NCBI RefSeq assembly: GCF_000801105.2
Contig: NW_026615358.1
Location: 28,410 to 92,409 of the forward strand
Direction: 5' to 3'
Length of the DNA stretch: 64,000 nt
DNA from: Raphanus sativus
Lineage: Eukaryota > Streptophyta > Magnoliopsida > Brassicales > Brassicaceae
The notes beneath the pieces are model-generated. The model did not search any database, had not been told where the DNA came from, and worked only from the letters and a program-made list of their open reading frames with translations. Shown here in pieces: positions 54,032 through 64,000 of this stretch (position 1 is its first letter; the number at the start of each line of letters is the position of its first letter). The translations under genes were made by a program, and so were the position numbers.

Positions 54032-56460
54032 ATGGTAGAAGATGAAGTTCTCAATGAGGAAGGGAACGTAGAAGTCAGCAATGCTCAAGATGATGAGATT
54101 CCTAGTAACGAAGGAGTTGAGCTACCAGGGGAAGAAGTGAAAGAAAAAAATAGAAGAGGACCAACAAAGATGCGCAGAGTGGCTGAAAATCCTAATGAAA
54201 AGGTTGCGGTCACATTCACTGACTTTGGTGAGCATGTTGGACCTGGTTCAGTAACACTATCATCTTTTCTTGGTCCTCTTGTGAGGGAACATGTTCCGGT
54301 AACACTTTCTGATTGGAGAAGACTTGATGCAGCGACTAAAGGAACAATGTGGGAACATGTTTGACCTTTGCTTATTTTGATGCAGGGGAGGTTTAACTTG
54401 CAAGAAGAGTGGCATAAAGCTGTTATTTTCAAGCAGTTGGGAAGCTTGTGGAGGGCTGGGAAGTCAAGGCTAGTGTCACAAGTACGGGCAGCGAAGACTG
54501 CTGCTGAGAGATTAAAATTAAAACCCAGCAACGTTCCATCCATTCAAATGTGGAACACTTGGGTTAGGAGCAAGACTACCTCAAGTTTCACGGTAAATTA
54601 TCCATATTTATATGTCATGTTCTATAAATTTAATTATGTCTTATTTCATGTCTTATAGATTTAGTCACATTCATATTTATATTGTAGGAAATAAGTAATA
54701 GGTACCGAGAGCTGAGAAAAAATCAGATTCCCCATACCACCAGCCGCAAAGGAATGATTCGTTTAGCTTATTATATGGTAAGTAATAGGTACTCAAACAT
54801 CTATATATTGTATAGCTTATTAGAATAATTAAACCTCTGTGTACTGAGATATATGTATGTATTTTGTATAGAAAAAAGAGTCAAGACCCGAAAAAGTGAG
54901 TTGGAGTAAGGTATGGATTGCGGGACATACTCACGCTGATGGTAGACCCGTGAAGCCTCAATATGCTGAGACTATTGTAAGAATTCTGGAACTTGTTATA
55001 TATTGTGTTTCATCTTCTTGGATTATGATCATTGAGTTATATTGTGTATAAATGTTCGTATCAGGAACAAATCCAGTCACTTGATAGTCAAATGGACTCT
55101 ACATCAGCTGCTGATAACATAAGGGAGGATGCTGTCACCAAGATTTTGGGAAAAGACAAACCTGGACGAGTAAGGGGGTTTGGTAGAGGGATTACGGCTA
55201 CTAAACTAGCATTCCTGCAATCTAGAGACGCAAAGATTGCTGATATGGCTAGTGAGATTGAAGAGTTGAAGGGCATGGTCCGAGAGTTAGCTGGAAAGAA
55301 GGTACTCGTTTTCACTACATTTACTCAACTGGTCTGATTACAGTTAATAATTAATAATGGTTTTCTCTTCTCACAGAAAACTAATGGTGAGACTGAAACA
55401 TCTGAGACAAGTGCTGGATTCAAAGAAGGAGTGAGAGTACAAATACTGGATTGGTTTGAGTCAGAAGATGTAGTTGTTGGTGAAGGAGAATTTTGCTCTG
55501 ATGAACCGATGTACAAAATTGGTCGTGTGCCTATTGGTCCTAATGCAGTGGCTGTTATTGTTAAGTCCGCATTAATCTCGGAAGCTTTTCTCTGGAGGCC
55601 TACGACAGATGTATTATCTCTTGAGGACGCTGTGGGATGCAAAGTAGCTTGGCCAATAAATAAAGTGGTTTTGGACAGGAATCCATTAGCGTCTCAAGAT
55701 GTATCGATGGTAAAGTTTTTCAATCTAGTACTTTTTCGACATAAGTATAGGGCTCTCATCATTAGCTTGTTACATTGTAGCAACACAAGGAAGGTGAAAC
55801 TCGAAGATGCAAAATCTATGACTGGACTTCAGAAGAAGAAGAGGTTATTGCTGAAGGTCTCCTGTGCTCATCTAATTCCAAAGAGATGGTTAACAATATA
55901 CCTCTGGGTCCAAATGCGGTGAGCATTGAAGTGGTGAAGGTGTTTAAAGATAATGCTCATTTGTGGAGGCCAACTGCGGAGATGTATTTGATTGGTGATG
56001 CAATTAACGAGAAAATCGCATAGCCACTCCTCAAGTTTGAAATTATGGCTTCGATCACTACAGCTGCAACACCTGCAAAACCTGCAGCCACGAAAACAGC
56101 ATCACCTACCAAACCAGCAAAGAAAAAAACAATGGTATGTTATTGAAATGAATAACCTTGTATTTGTTTGTCTATTGGTTGACGTTGGAACTTGTTGAGT
56201 TTTAGAGTCCAGGCAGCACTAGTACCACCAAAAGTGCAAAGCAGAAGTGTATTCTCTTCAACTGCAGCAACACCGGACGTAAGGTAGCCGAAGGAAGAGT
56301 GGCTTCAACAGATCCGAAAGAGCTGTGTCACTTTGTGCCCCTGGGTCCAAATGCAAGCAAGGTGTGGGTTGAAGTGGCTAAGATTGGTGATGCAAAGGTG
56401 TGGAGGCCAAATTCAGAGATTGAATACATCTCTGATGCAATAGGTTCAGTTGTGGCATGA
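54032..56460 (+). pseudogene. CACTA TNPA-like gene (Ptta/En/Spm type), seven or more exons
   Basis: Reading: RRGPTKMRRVAENPNEKVAV, SSFLGPLVREHVPVTLSDWR, an in-frame TGA at 54362, then GRFNLQEEWHKAVIFKQLGS-LWRAGKSRLVSQV and NRYRELRKNQIPHTTSRKGM, the plant En/Spm transposase-24 domain. GT/AG introns are readable at 54593-54687, 54778-54871, 54977-55063, 55303-55376 and 55710-55780. A coiled part (DAKIADMASEIEELKGMVRE) leads to three similar modules of ~70 residues ending in GPNA...WRP (55430-55690, 55800-56020, 56245-56460). In En/Spm elements TNPA binds subterminal repeats and brings the ends together. Stops at 54362 and 56022 suggest it is dead or needs further splicing. Confidence 0.75.
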
Positions 56461-56505
56461 CCAAATGATAAACTGAAGTTGGTGTGAAAGTCTGAAACAA
56501 TGTAT

Positions 56506-56543
56506 CTCTAGTTGTGTTTTTTTTTCTCGACGGCTCTAGTTGT
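56506..56543 (+). repeat. poly-T micro-insertion with 10-bp direct repeats
   Basis: ctctagttgt at 56506 and 56534 flank g, nine T and ctcgacgg. The tcgacgg end is the same as in the micro-insertion at 42950-42968. Confidence 0.7.
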
Positions 56544-56667
56544 ATTTCTAGTTTGAACTTATGTGAAGTTATGTGTAATATTTATGTGTGATATTATGTG
56601 TAAGTTCACAAACAAAAAACAAATATTATGTGTAATATTAAGATATAATCTTGTGTACTGTCGTTCA

Positions 56668-56860
56668 AATCCTTAAACTCCAAACAAATCTCTAAACCAC
56701 AAACAAATCTCCAAACCCTATGTCCAAATCCCTAAACCCCAAACAAATCTCCAAACCTTAATTCCAAATCCGTAAATCCCAAAGAAATCCCTAAACCCCA
56801 AACAAATCTCCAAACCCTAATTCCAAATCCCTAAACCCCAAACAAATCCCTAAATTGTTT
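56668..56860 (+). repeat. telomere-like minisatellite
   Basis: Degenerate units of ccctaaaccccaaacaaatc with ctccaaaccctaattccaaat, about five rounds of roughly 38-40 bp. It contains ccctaaa words but no run of plain telomere repeats. Confidence 0.75.
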
Positions 56861-57516
56861 TAGATGATAGATTTTTAAATTATAAGAAATCATATTGTAA
56901 TCTTAATTTTATAAAAGTCATTTGTTAAAAAAATTATAAAACTCATTTGTCCAAAATTCCAAACCCTATAGTCTTTGTACATACAATTATGTCTTAGTGT
57001 TTATGAATACATGAGTTGTATTGATGAGTTTTATAAAAACTCATATAAAAATTTTATATATATACGAAATAATTTTTTAAAAATTGTAATACTAGTAATA
57101 AAAATTTTAAAATTTAATTTACTTTTTTTTGCTTATAAATCTATTTTATGTTAATTTCTGATTTCAAACAAAATTAATACTCAAAGCCAATGGGGAGTAA
57201 CCTCCAGGATTGCAGACGTGGAAATTGCATACGCCGATGGATGCATCTCGCCATCATTGATCAGAGCCATTCTTTTCTAAGCCAATGAGGAGCCACCACT
57301 AAGATCGCAGACTGATTAATCCTACACCGTTTGATTTACTGAACTAACTTTGATTAGAACTGTTCATTTGTTTTTCTCATTCTCTTCTCTCAGAACACAA
57401 CTCCGAACAAAACATCCTCTTCTTTCAGAACAAATCTAAGATCTGAAAGACGTGTATGTCTCTTGATCTTTGATTTGGATGACTCTTAGTTCCGTTCGCC
57501 GATTGAAATAAAGCAA

Positions 57517-60500
57517 ATGGATAAGGCGTGGGTTTGGCTGCCAAGGTATAACCTAAGATCTCTCGAGCTCACTTGTATTCACCGATTGAAAGACAGCTAA
57601 CTACTTTTTTCTGATATATCATGTAGGAATAGTGATGAGTACTCAGAAAGAGCAACTAATTTCGTGTATTCATCAGCAAGAAGATTGGGAAATCTGTCTG
57701 AAATGCTGTGTCCTTGCAGAGACTGCCGCAATTTAAGCCATCAGCTAGTTGATAAAATAGTCGAGCATCTAGTGATTAGGGGTATGGATAAGAAGTACAA
57801 GAGCTCTTGTTGGAGTATTCATGGTGAAAAAAGAGAATCTAAAGAAGACACTGGTCCTGGCAATGAAAGGGAGGCATATGAGTTGTTTAAGACAGCATTC
57901 TCCATGGATGAAGATGGTTCAAATCAGACGAATGAAAGTGGGGTGGAGCCAAATGATGGTGATGAAGCAGCAGAGGAAACTGAGTTTAGGAAAAAGTTAA
58001 GAGACGCTGAAACGCCATTGTACTTGGATTGTATCAAGCACACGAAGGTTTCAGAAATCATGGGACTTTACATATTCAAGGTTAAAAGTGGTGTGTCTGA
58101 GAATTACTTCGATCAGCTGTTGGTTTTGCTTCAGGATATGCTACCTGAAGACAATGTGCTTCCAAAGAGTATGGATGCAATCACGAAATTTTTGAAGATA
58201 TTTGGTTTCGGCTAAGACAATATTCATGCTTGCATGAACGATTGCATACTATATAGGAAGGAGTTTGAAAAACTAGAAAGCTGTCCAAGATGCAAAGTTT
58301 CGAGATGAGAGAAGGATAAGCACATCAATGAGATAAAGGTTGGGATCCCAGCTAAGGTCCTTCGATATTTTCCAATCAAGGATAGATTTAGGAGGATGTT
58401 TAGATCAAAGAGGATGGCTGAAGATCTGCGTTGGTATTATACCAATGCGACTGAAGATGGTACAATGCGACACCCCGTTGATTCTATCTCTTGGGCACAA
58501 GTGAATGATAAATGGCCATACATTGCTGCTGAACCAAGGAATCTTCTACTTGGAATTTCTACAGATGGGATGAACCCTTTCTCCATGCAAAACACCAATC
58601 ACAACACATGGCCAGTGTTGTTAGTGAACTACAACACGACTCCAACGATGTGTATGAAGGCTGAGAATATAATGTTGACATTGCTGATCCCTGGTCCAAC
58701 AGCTCCTGGTAATAACATAGATGTCTACTTAGCACCATTAATAGATGATCTGAAAGATTTGTGGGCTGAGGGTATTGAAGTCTATGACTCATTTGCGAAG
58801 GAGAATTTCACACTTAGAGCCTTACTACTTTGGTGTATCAGTGACTATCCAGCATTAGGAACCTTGTCTGGATGTAAAGTGAAGGGGAAACAAGCATGCA
58901 ATGTATGTGGAAAGGATACACCTTCTAGGTGGCTTAAGTTCAGCCGCAAGTTTGTCTACATGGGAAATAGAAAGAGACTACCGCCTGGCCATCGTTACAG
59001 ATATAAAAAAGCTTGGTTCGACAACACAGTGGAGGAAGGGAATGCGAGTAGGATACAAACTGGCGCTGAGATATATGAGACATTACAAGCTTTTAGGAAT
59101 GATTTTGGAAGACCTCTAGATAAGGAGAAGAAAAGGAGAAGACCAGAGTTGGAAGATGATGAGATGGTTCAAGAAGAAGAGTTTGAAGAATCAAATGATC
59201 TATGGCGGTGTAAGAAGAGATCAATATTCTTTGAACTACCTTACTGGAAGGTAAAGCATAGTAATCAGGAACTATATTCTCTCCTTCTTGTATATGAATA
59301 TGCCTAACAGTTTCTTGTTTAATGTCTTAGGATATGCATGTTCGTCATAATATTGACGTTATGCACGTTGAAAAGAATGTGTCGGATGCTATAATGTCTA
59401 TCTTGATGCAAAGTTCGAAGTCAAAAGATGGTTTGGAAGCAAGAAAAGACTTAGCAGATATTGGAATCAGAAGTCACTTGCACACAGAGGTTAGGGGTTC
59501 GAAAACATACTTACCTCCAGCATCGTATTGGCTATCCAAGAAAGAGAAGACCATTTTCTGCAAAAGGTTATCTCAGTTTAGAGGTCCTGATGGTTATTTG
59601 TGTAATATTGTGAATACTGTTTCAGTTAACCCTCCTAATATAGGTAGTTTAAAGTCGCATGATCATCACGTACTAGTACAGAACTTGTTACCAGCTGCAT
59701 TAAGAGGGTTGTTGCATAGTGGTCCTAGGATTGCCATTAACAGATTATGCAGCTACTTTAACAGGTTGTGCCAACGCATCATTGACCCGGAGAAACTTAT
59801 ATTAATGGAGACAGAGTTTGTGGAAACAATGTGTCAACTGGAGTGCTTCTTCCCTCCATCTCTTTTTGATATCATGTTCCACCTTCCAATACATCTCTCA
59901 AAAGAGGCACGCTTGGGAAGACCAGTTCGCTTCCGCTGGATGTATCCATTTGAAAGGTTTGATGTACTCATTTGCTTCGATTAATGTATTTCTTGCAATG
60001 ATGTTTGACTAATATTAATATTGCTTGACTGAGTTATAGGTACATGAAAACACTAAAGCCCTTTGTTAAGAATTATGCAAGGCCAGAAGCATGTATGGCT
60101 GAAGGGTATTTAGCTGGAGAATGTGTTGCATTTTGTTTAGAGTTCCTTCAAGATTCAGTACAAGTTCAAGAACCAGTTAATCGTAATGAAGATATTGAGG
60201 TTGATAGAGTCGTGGTTGAAGGTCGACCTCTGCAGAAGGGAGTAGAGGTCACCCTTTCAGATAAAGATAGAGATATTGCTCATCGCTATGTGCTAATGAA
60301 CATGGCATCTATGGATCCCTATGTTGAGTAAGAGGTTACCCTTTTTGTTTCATCTACTTTTAATTATAATTTGTTGTTCAAACCTGTTTTTTAATGTCAA
60401 ATCAGGATGCATTTAGAAGAATTACAAGCTAATGATGCTCGATGTGCTAGAAATGAAACTCTGCTGTGGGAACACCATACTGAGCAGTTTGTAGAATGTG

Positions 60501-61144
60501 TTAAAAAAAGGTTTTCAACTCCAAATCCTTTTCTTCTATAATATTTTATACATCTTGTTGAATTGATGAACATGTCGAGATTTATGTATTTTGACAATAC
60601 TGCTTAGCTCTTAGCTTGATGATGAACACGTTGTTAGATTGTTGGATTGTCGGATTGATGAACATGTTGTCTTCGCAGATTCAGCCAGACTCAACAAATA
60701 GTCATTCTAAGGAGTTGAGGTGGTTGGCATTCGGACCAAGAAATGCTGCTTTAGCACATAAAGGGTTTATTATTAAGGGCCAGCTGTTTCATATGGATGC
60801 GGTTAAGCGGAAGACTCAAAACAGTGGAGTAAGTTATGAAGCATTTAGCATGTGTAGATCAAGTGCTCGAGATATGAGACAAGTTGCTGATATGCTTACA
60901 TATTATGGAGTTATAAAGGAGATTTTACTTATGGACTATCACATGTTCAAAGTACCGCTGTTCAGATGCAATTGGGCTAACACAGGGAATGGTGTGAAGG
61001 AAGAAAATGGCTTCACTCTCGTTAACCTTCATATGAACCAGGCAGCTTATTTGAAAGATCCGTTCATTCTGCCCTCTCAAGCAAAACAGGTTTTCTACTC
61101 TAGGGAAGATGATAATTCTAATTGGTATGTTGTTATGAGAGCAC
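57517..61144 (+). pseudogene. CACTA TNP2-type transposase gene (TNPD), six or more exons, C-terminus cut
   Basis: Exon 1 (57517-57545) codes MDKAWVWLP; an 81-bp intron leads to RNSDEYSERATNFV (57627), which fits the usual CACTA transposase start. Blocks: CPCRDCRNLSHQ, HLVIRGMDKKYKSSCWSIHG, then a TAA at 58213-58215 and a TGA at 58306-58308, both inside conserved text. The transposase core follows: GISTDGMNPFSMQNTNHNTW, LLIPGPTAPGNNIDVYLAPL, GCKVKGKQACNVCGKDT. Introns 59251-59330 and 59957-60039 join in frame to DMHVRHNIDVMHVEKNVSDA and the DUF4218-like domain, then DUF4216-like text (FKVPLFRCNWANTG, KQVFYSREDDNSNWYVVMRA). It is cut at 61145 by an LTR. No CACTA termini were found. Confidence 0.85.
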
Positions 61145-61645
61145 TGTGAGGGATTAAACTCACCTCCTAGATTATAGATCAGGTTAAGATTAGGGAAAAA
61201 TAATGTGGGCTGAATCCCGTTAGAACTTGATGAATGAACTTGATTTGTATTGATGACTTTGATAAAAGAGTTGTTACAAAGGATGCTTTTCCGATGATTA
61301 CAAAGATAATGAAATGTTTGAGAGTTTATGTCTATGATGGTAGGAATGAACGTGTTCTTCTTCTTCGATCTTCTTCTTCTTTAAATAGCCTTAGGTTACG
61401 TCAGGCTGCTAATAACGACTTCTCGAGATATCCTCCGTGGATTGAGGGATTTGTAACAGGTTCCTTTTGACTCGGCTCTGCACCTCCTCGTTGGTATCGT
61501 GAGTAGCCTCTTTTTCGTGACCTCCTTCGTAATTCCTTTTAGCTAACAGCCTCCGGCTTTGTTGTAGATTCAATCCGTGGTGGGCCTTTCGCGGCCCATC
61601 ATTAGCTTCCGGTATTTAGCTAGCAGGCCATATTTGGGCCCAACA
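61145..61645 (-). mobile_element. 3' LTR of a third Tat-type element (Tat-3), minus strand
   Basis: Minus-strand start TGTTGGGCCC (61645) and end aatccctcaca (61145), 501 bp, TG/CA ends, with a TATTTAAAG box (about 61383) and a long pyrimidine/A leader. It interrupts the last exon of the CACTA transposase. The minus-strand sequence gaaagctggggcaac just before its start (61646-61660) is the polypurine tract. Confidence 0.8.
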
Positions 61646-62083
61646 GTTGCCCCAGCTTTCGAGAGAAGATTCATTATCTCGGAAGCTAAACCTAGCCGTC
61701 CAACCTAGATGTTCTTATTGAGATAATGATTATCAGTTATCTCCATCGTGGATATTCTTTACTTAATCCGACGGCCATAATTATATTTAACGAGATCAAC
61801 GGTTCAGATTAGAGGGAATTTGAAATGTAATCTCCGATTTTCGAGACTTGATGGGATATAGAGCTGCGAGCATTAACTGCCACTATCCCCATCTTATCCA
61901 CGCCTCGATTCAGTTTCCAAGGTAACTTCCCCTCTCTCCTTTTTATTTTACTGCGTTTATTATTTTTTTTTTATCTTCGTTCGTCTCCATTCCTCTGCAA
62001 CTTTCTCAGAGCTTTCGATTTTCTAGTTCAGTTTCCCTTCTTCCTTTTCCTATCTCTTCGATTTTTCTTTTCCTTTCCTCATT
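61646..62083 (-). other. Tat-3 region between 3' LTR and antisense ORF
   Basis: About 440 bp holding the polypurine tract and, on the plus strand, the pyrimidine-rich leader (ttcttccttttcctatctc) expected upstream of an antisense ORF. Nothing coding. Confidence 0.55.
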
Positions 62084-62268
62084 ATGAGTCATCCAAAAGA
62101 AGGTTCTGGAGAAACCGGAGTCTCCACTTCTGGTGCTCGGTTAATGAAGGTCAAGCAAGAAGACGGTGAAAAGATGAAGAAGGATGAGAAGAAAAAGAAG
62201 GCTAATGAGACGATCGGCGCAAGAGTTGCCAAACGAGCAAAGAAGAAAGATGGCTCCAGTGAGAGTGC
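62084..62268 (+). pseudogene. Tat-3 antisense ORF, N-terminal 61 codons
   Basis: MSHPKEGSGETGVSTSGARL then KKDEKKKKANETIG and RVAKRAKKKDGSSES, a strongly basic start, on the strand opposite to the LTR. It starts 439 bp inside the LTR, as the antisense ORF of Tat-1 starts 560 bp inside its own. It is cut at 62269 by LTR B; codons after that are LTR sequence. Confidence 0.6.
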
Positions 62269-62514
62269 TGTTGGGGTCAAAAACGGTCACAACGAAATTA
62301 ACGTTCGAAAATATTCCTCGAAAAAGATAATTCCCGTAAAAATTACTTAAACTAACTTTTACGATAAAATTCTTGAATAAATTTGTCCGCAGCGTCGAAA
62401 CAAGCTCCAATGGTTCGTGTTCACGACGAAGTTAGTATCAAAACATTCGATAAAAATATACGTCTTAAGAATTTCTACGTTTTCAAGGAAAACTTACGAA
62501 AAACTTGCGGGAAA

Positions 62515-63080
62515 ATCTTGTTTTAAGAACAACGATTTCTTAAATGAACGATTTAAGAAAATCAACGATTTCTTAAAATCAACAATTTCTTAAATCTACG
62601 ATTTCTTAAATCTACGATTTCTTAAATCTACGATTTCTTAAAAATCATCTCCTTGCAAAAGGTTCCGCGACTAAACAAAGTTCTCGTTAAAACACGATCA
62701 TCGGAGAAAACAAAAGATCGTTAAACCACGAGGATTCGCTTGGCAATCGCGGAACAACCAAGGGGTCATACGAAGCTCGGTCGCTATAGCCCCGTCTCGG
62801 CGAGGGCTTCGATTTGATATCTTGTTCGTTTTCTGGGTCCTACGGTTTGAGAGAACGACCTCTTTGAAGTTCCAAGGCAGATTCCTTAAAATATTGTTTT
62901 AAAGACAACGATTCTTTAAAACGAAGATTTCCTAATCAACGATTTAAAAAATCAACGATTTACGAAATCAACGATTTCTTAAAAACGACGATTTCTTAAT
63001 CAACGACTTAAGAAATCAACGATTTCTTAATCAACGACTTGAGAAATCAACGATTTAAGAAAGTAGCGATTTCTTAAAGT
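62515..63080 (+). repeat. A/T-rich 16-bp and related tandem repeats in LTR B
   Basis: Unit aaatctacgatttctt repeats with an exact 16-bp period around 62592-62640, and related words (aatcaacgatttctta) recur at 62930-63070. The two blocks flank the inverted module at 62790-62885. Confidence 0.85.
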
Positions 63081-63204
63081 CAAACGGAACTTGTTTATCA
63101 AAGGACCAAACCTCCGCAAACAAGCATCCTAAGAGAATCGTAGCTTTGCGATAGGTTCAAACACTTGGATAACAGACCTCAGACCACGGCAATAAACCCG
63201 ATCG

Positions 63205-63325
63205 CGATGGCAATCGGGTCACGAACGAGAGCTCGGTTGCTATAAGCGACCGAGCTGCGGATAGATCTCGGTCGCTATAGCGACCGAGCTGCGGACAAAG
63301 TTCGGTCGCTATAGCGATCGAGCGT
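63205..63325 (+). repeat. palindromic repeats in LTR B
   Basis: Three units centred on ctcggtcgctatagcgaccg, the middle one extended to a perfect 22-bp palindrome at 63267-63288; a fourth half-unit lies at 62774. Spacing is about 37 bp. Confidence 0.85.
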
Positions 63326-63777
63326 TCGTACATCGATCATTATCCGAAACGTCTGAAGTCTCTTCTGAAACGACGATACGACGTAAAGCTATGCATTCTC
63401 GACTATCCGTATAGCCGTTCTCCGCAACTCATGACTATCCGTTTCTTGATCTCTCGATCAAATGGAATCGTCCGTTTGGTTTACGATAAAAACCGCGGAA
63501 AACTTAACCTTATCGGAGAAAATCGTAAAAAACGTCTCAAATCAAAAAAATACGGCCCAAAGGGATCCTAAACTTGATTCGAGGCCCACTTACGATTTCT
63601 TAAAAACCCATAAACCTTATGACGGTTTATGCTTGGAGGATAAGCATCAAGTTTCCGCGGAAAATGGAAACTTTCCGCATATAATCATGAAGATCGGAAA
63701 AAAATAGAATATTCCTATTTTTTGACTATGACGGCTTAAGGGCAAAAGGGGGAAGCGTAAACCGACCTTGGAGGGAG

Positions 63778-63785
63778 TATATAAG
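63778..63785 (+). promoter_or_regulatory. TATA box of LTR B
   Basis: TATATAAG within gagggagtatataaggag, equivalent to the LTR A box at 2472. Confidence 0.65.
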
Positions 63786-64000
63786 GAGTTCAAGGCGAGA
63801 GGCATAGAGGCATCACTTTTCCAGAGCAACTTAGCACTTAGAGCATTTTAGGCAACTTTCCGTTTTTGTTTTCGAGCTGCGACTCAATTAGGTTTAGCCA
63901 CCTTCGGGTATTAGAACTAGGGATCTCGTCGACAGCTCTCGTAGCCGAAGTACGTTACCTTGTTGTTGTTACGCTTATACGCAGATTCGGAATAAAACCC

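Larger units (their letters stand above)
56461..57516. other. noncoding spacer inside the CACTA element
   Basis: It contains a poly-T micro-insertion, a telomere-like minisatellite and two related words agccaatg(g/a)ggag (57186 and 57281), then a pyrimidine-rich stretch before the TNP2 start. It likely serves as the 3' region of TNPA and the promoter of TNP2. Confidence 0.5.
62269..64000 (+). mobile_element. LTR (family A type), copy B, running out of the window
   Basis: Starts TGTTGGGGTCAAAAACGG like LTR A (1195) but then differs strongly inside. It holds a 16-bp array, an inverted copy of the ~90-bp module of LTR A, palindromic repeats and TATATAAG at 63778-63785. The downstream end agcacttagag...tcgtcgacag resembles an R/U5 region. 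It inserted into the Tat-3 antisense ORF. Whether it is a 5' LTR or a solo LTR is decided outside the window. Confidence 0.7.

Noticed and set aside
54362..54388. 27-bp intron removing the in-frame stop in the TNPA-like gene
   Set aside because: It has GT...AG ends and would restore the frame, but it is far shorter than plant introns; a nonsense mutation is more likely.
56668..56860. True interstitial telomere repeat
   Set aside because: No consecutive CCCTAAA units; ccctaaa words are spaced by other sequence in a 38-bp unit.
60511..60678. Intron joining exon 5 to the last TNP2 exon
   Set aside because: GT/AG ends are present but the phases do not match the conserved frame, so the exact splice or a frameshift cannot be decided and no exon border was called.

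Overview
The window looks like a retrotransposon-rich stretch of plant nuclear chromosome, most likely from the mustard family (Brassicaceae). The reasons are one intact three-exon gene whose product is close to full-length Arabidopsis SPX2, Athila-type ORF1 proteins with SIDR/STDT repeats, Helitrons of the ATREP type, and Tat-lineage Ty3 elements with antisense ORFs. Apart from the SPX2-like gene (33.5-35.2 kb) nearly everything recognised is mobile-element DNA, mostly broken by stops, frameshifts and deletions. No rRNA, tRNA gene, CRISPR array or bacterial-type operon was seen.

Left block, 1-32 kb. A 3' LTR of a large Ty3-type element (1195-3231, GC-rich internal repeats) cuts the 3' LTR of an Athila-like, ORF1-only element on the minus strand. 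That element runs from its 5' LTR (28072-29366) through its primer site and ORF1 to 3232, but it is split by a Tat-lineage element on the plus strand (LTRs 5274-5749 and 26972-27484). The Tat gag is itself split by a chromovirus (6682-21091). The chromovirus carries three LTR copies, a duplicated gag 5' part, and a pol with decayed protease, RNase H and integrase but a full-length RT reading frame. The outer Tat copy has lost RT and integrase but keeps a 20-bp minisatellite and a spliced antisense ORF in front of its 3' LTR. To the right are a Tat gag scrap, another Athila ORF1 scrap and an Athila LTR with an inverted half.

Middle block, 32-44.7 kb. Two LINE RNase H fragments lie upstream of the SPX2-like gene, whose short promoter holds two PHR1-type P1BS motifs, consistent with phosphate-starvation control. 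Downstream is a Helitron (36518-40935) with a textbook 3' hairpin, itself hit by a poly-A retroposon with an 18-bp target duplication. Next come the 5' end of a second Helitron, a hAT-type MITE with a perfect 8-bp target duplication, and a captured piece of a 12-oxophytodienoate reductase gene. A degraded chromovirus-type LTR follows.

Right block, 44.7-64 kb. A long antisense-ORF-type gene remnant (minus strand) is followed by a LINE 3' end and a second Tat element (LTR, gag, protease, RT, RNase H) truncated at 53.7 kb. An Athila leader scrap is then joined to a CACTA (En/Spm) element with a TNPA-like gene (three copies of a small repeated domain) and a TNP2 transposase gene. The CACTA gene is cut by a minus-strand Tat LTR, whose antisense ORF is in turn cut by another LTR of the family seen at the left edge, this time with 16-bp repeats and 22-bp palindromes. 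I see no concerted host pathway; the genes relate to each other mainly through the history of nested insertions.
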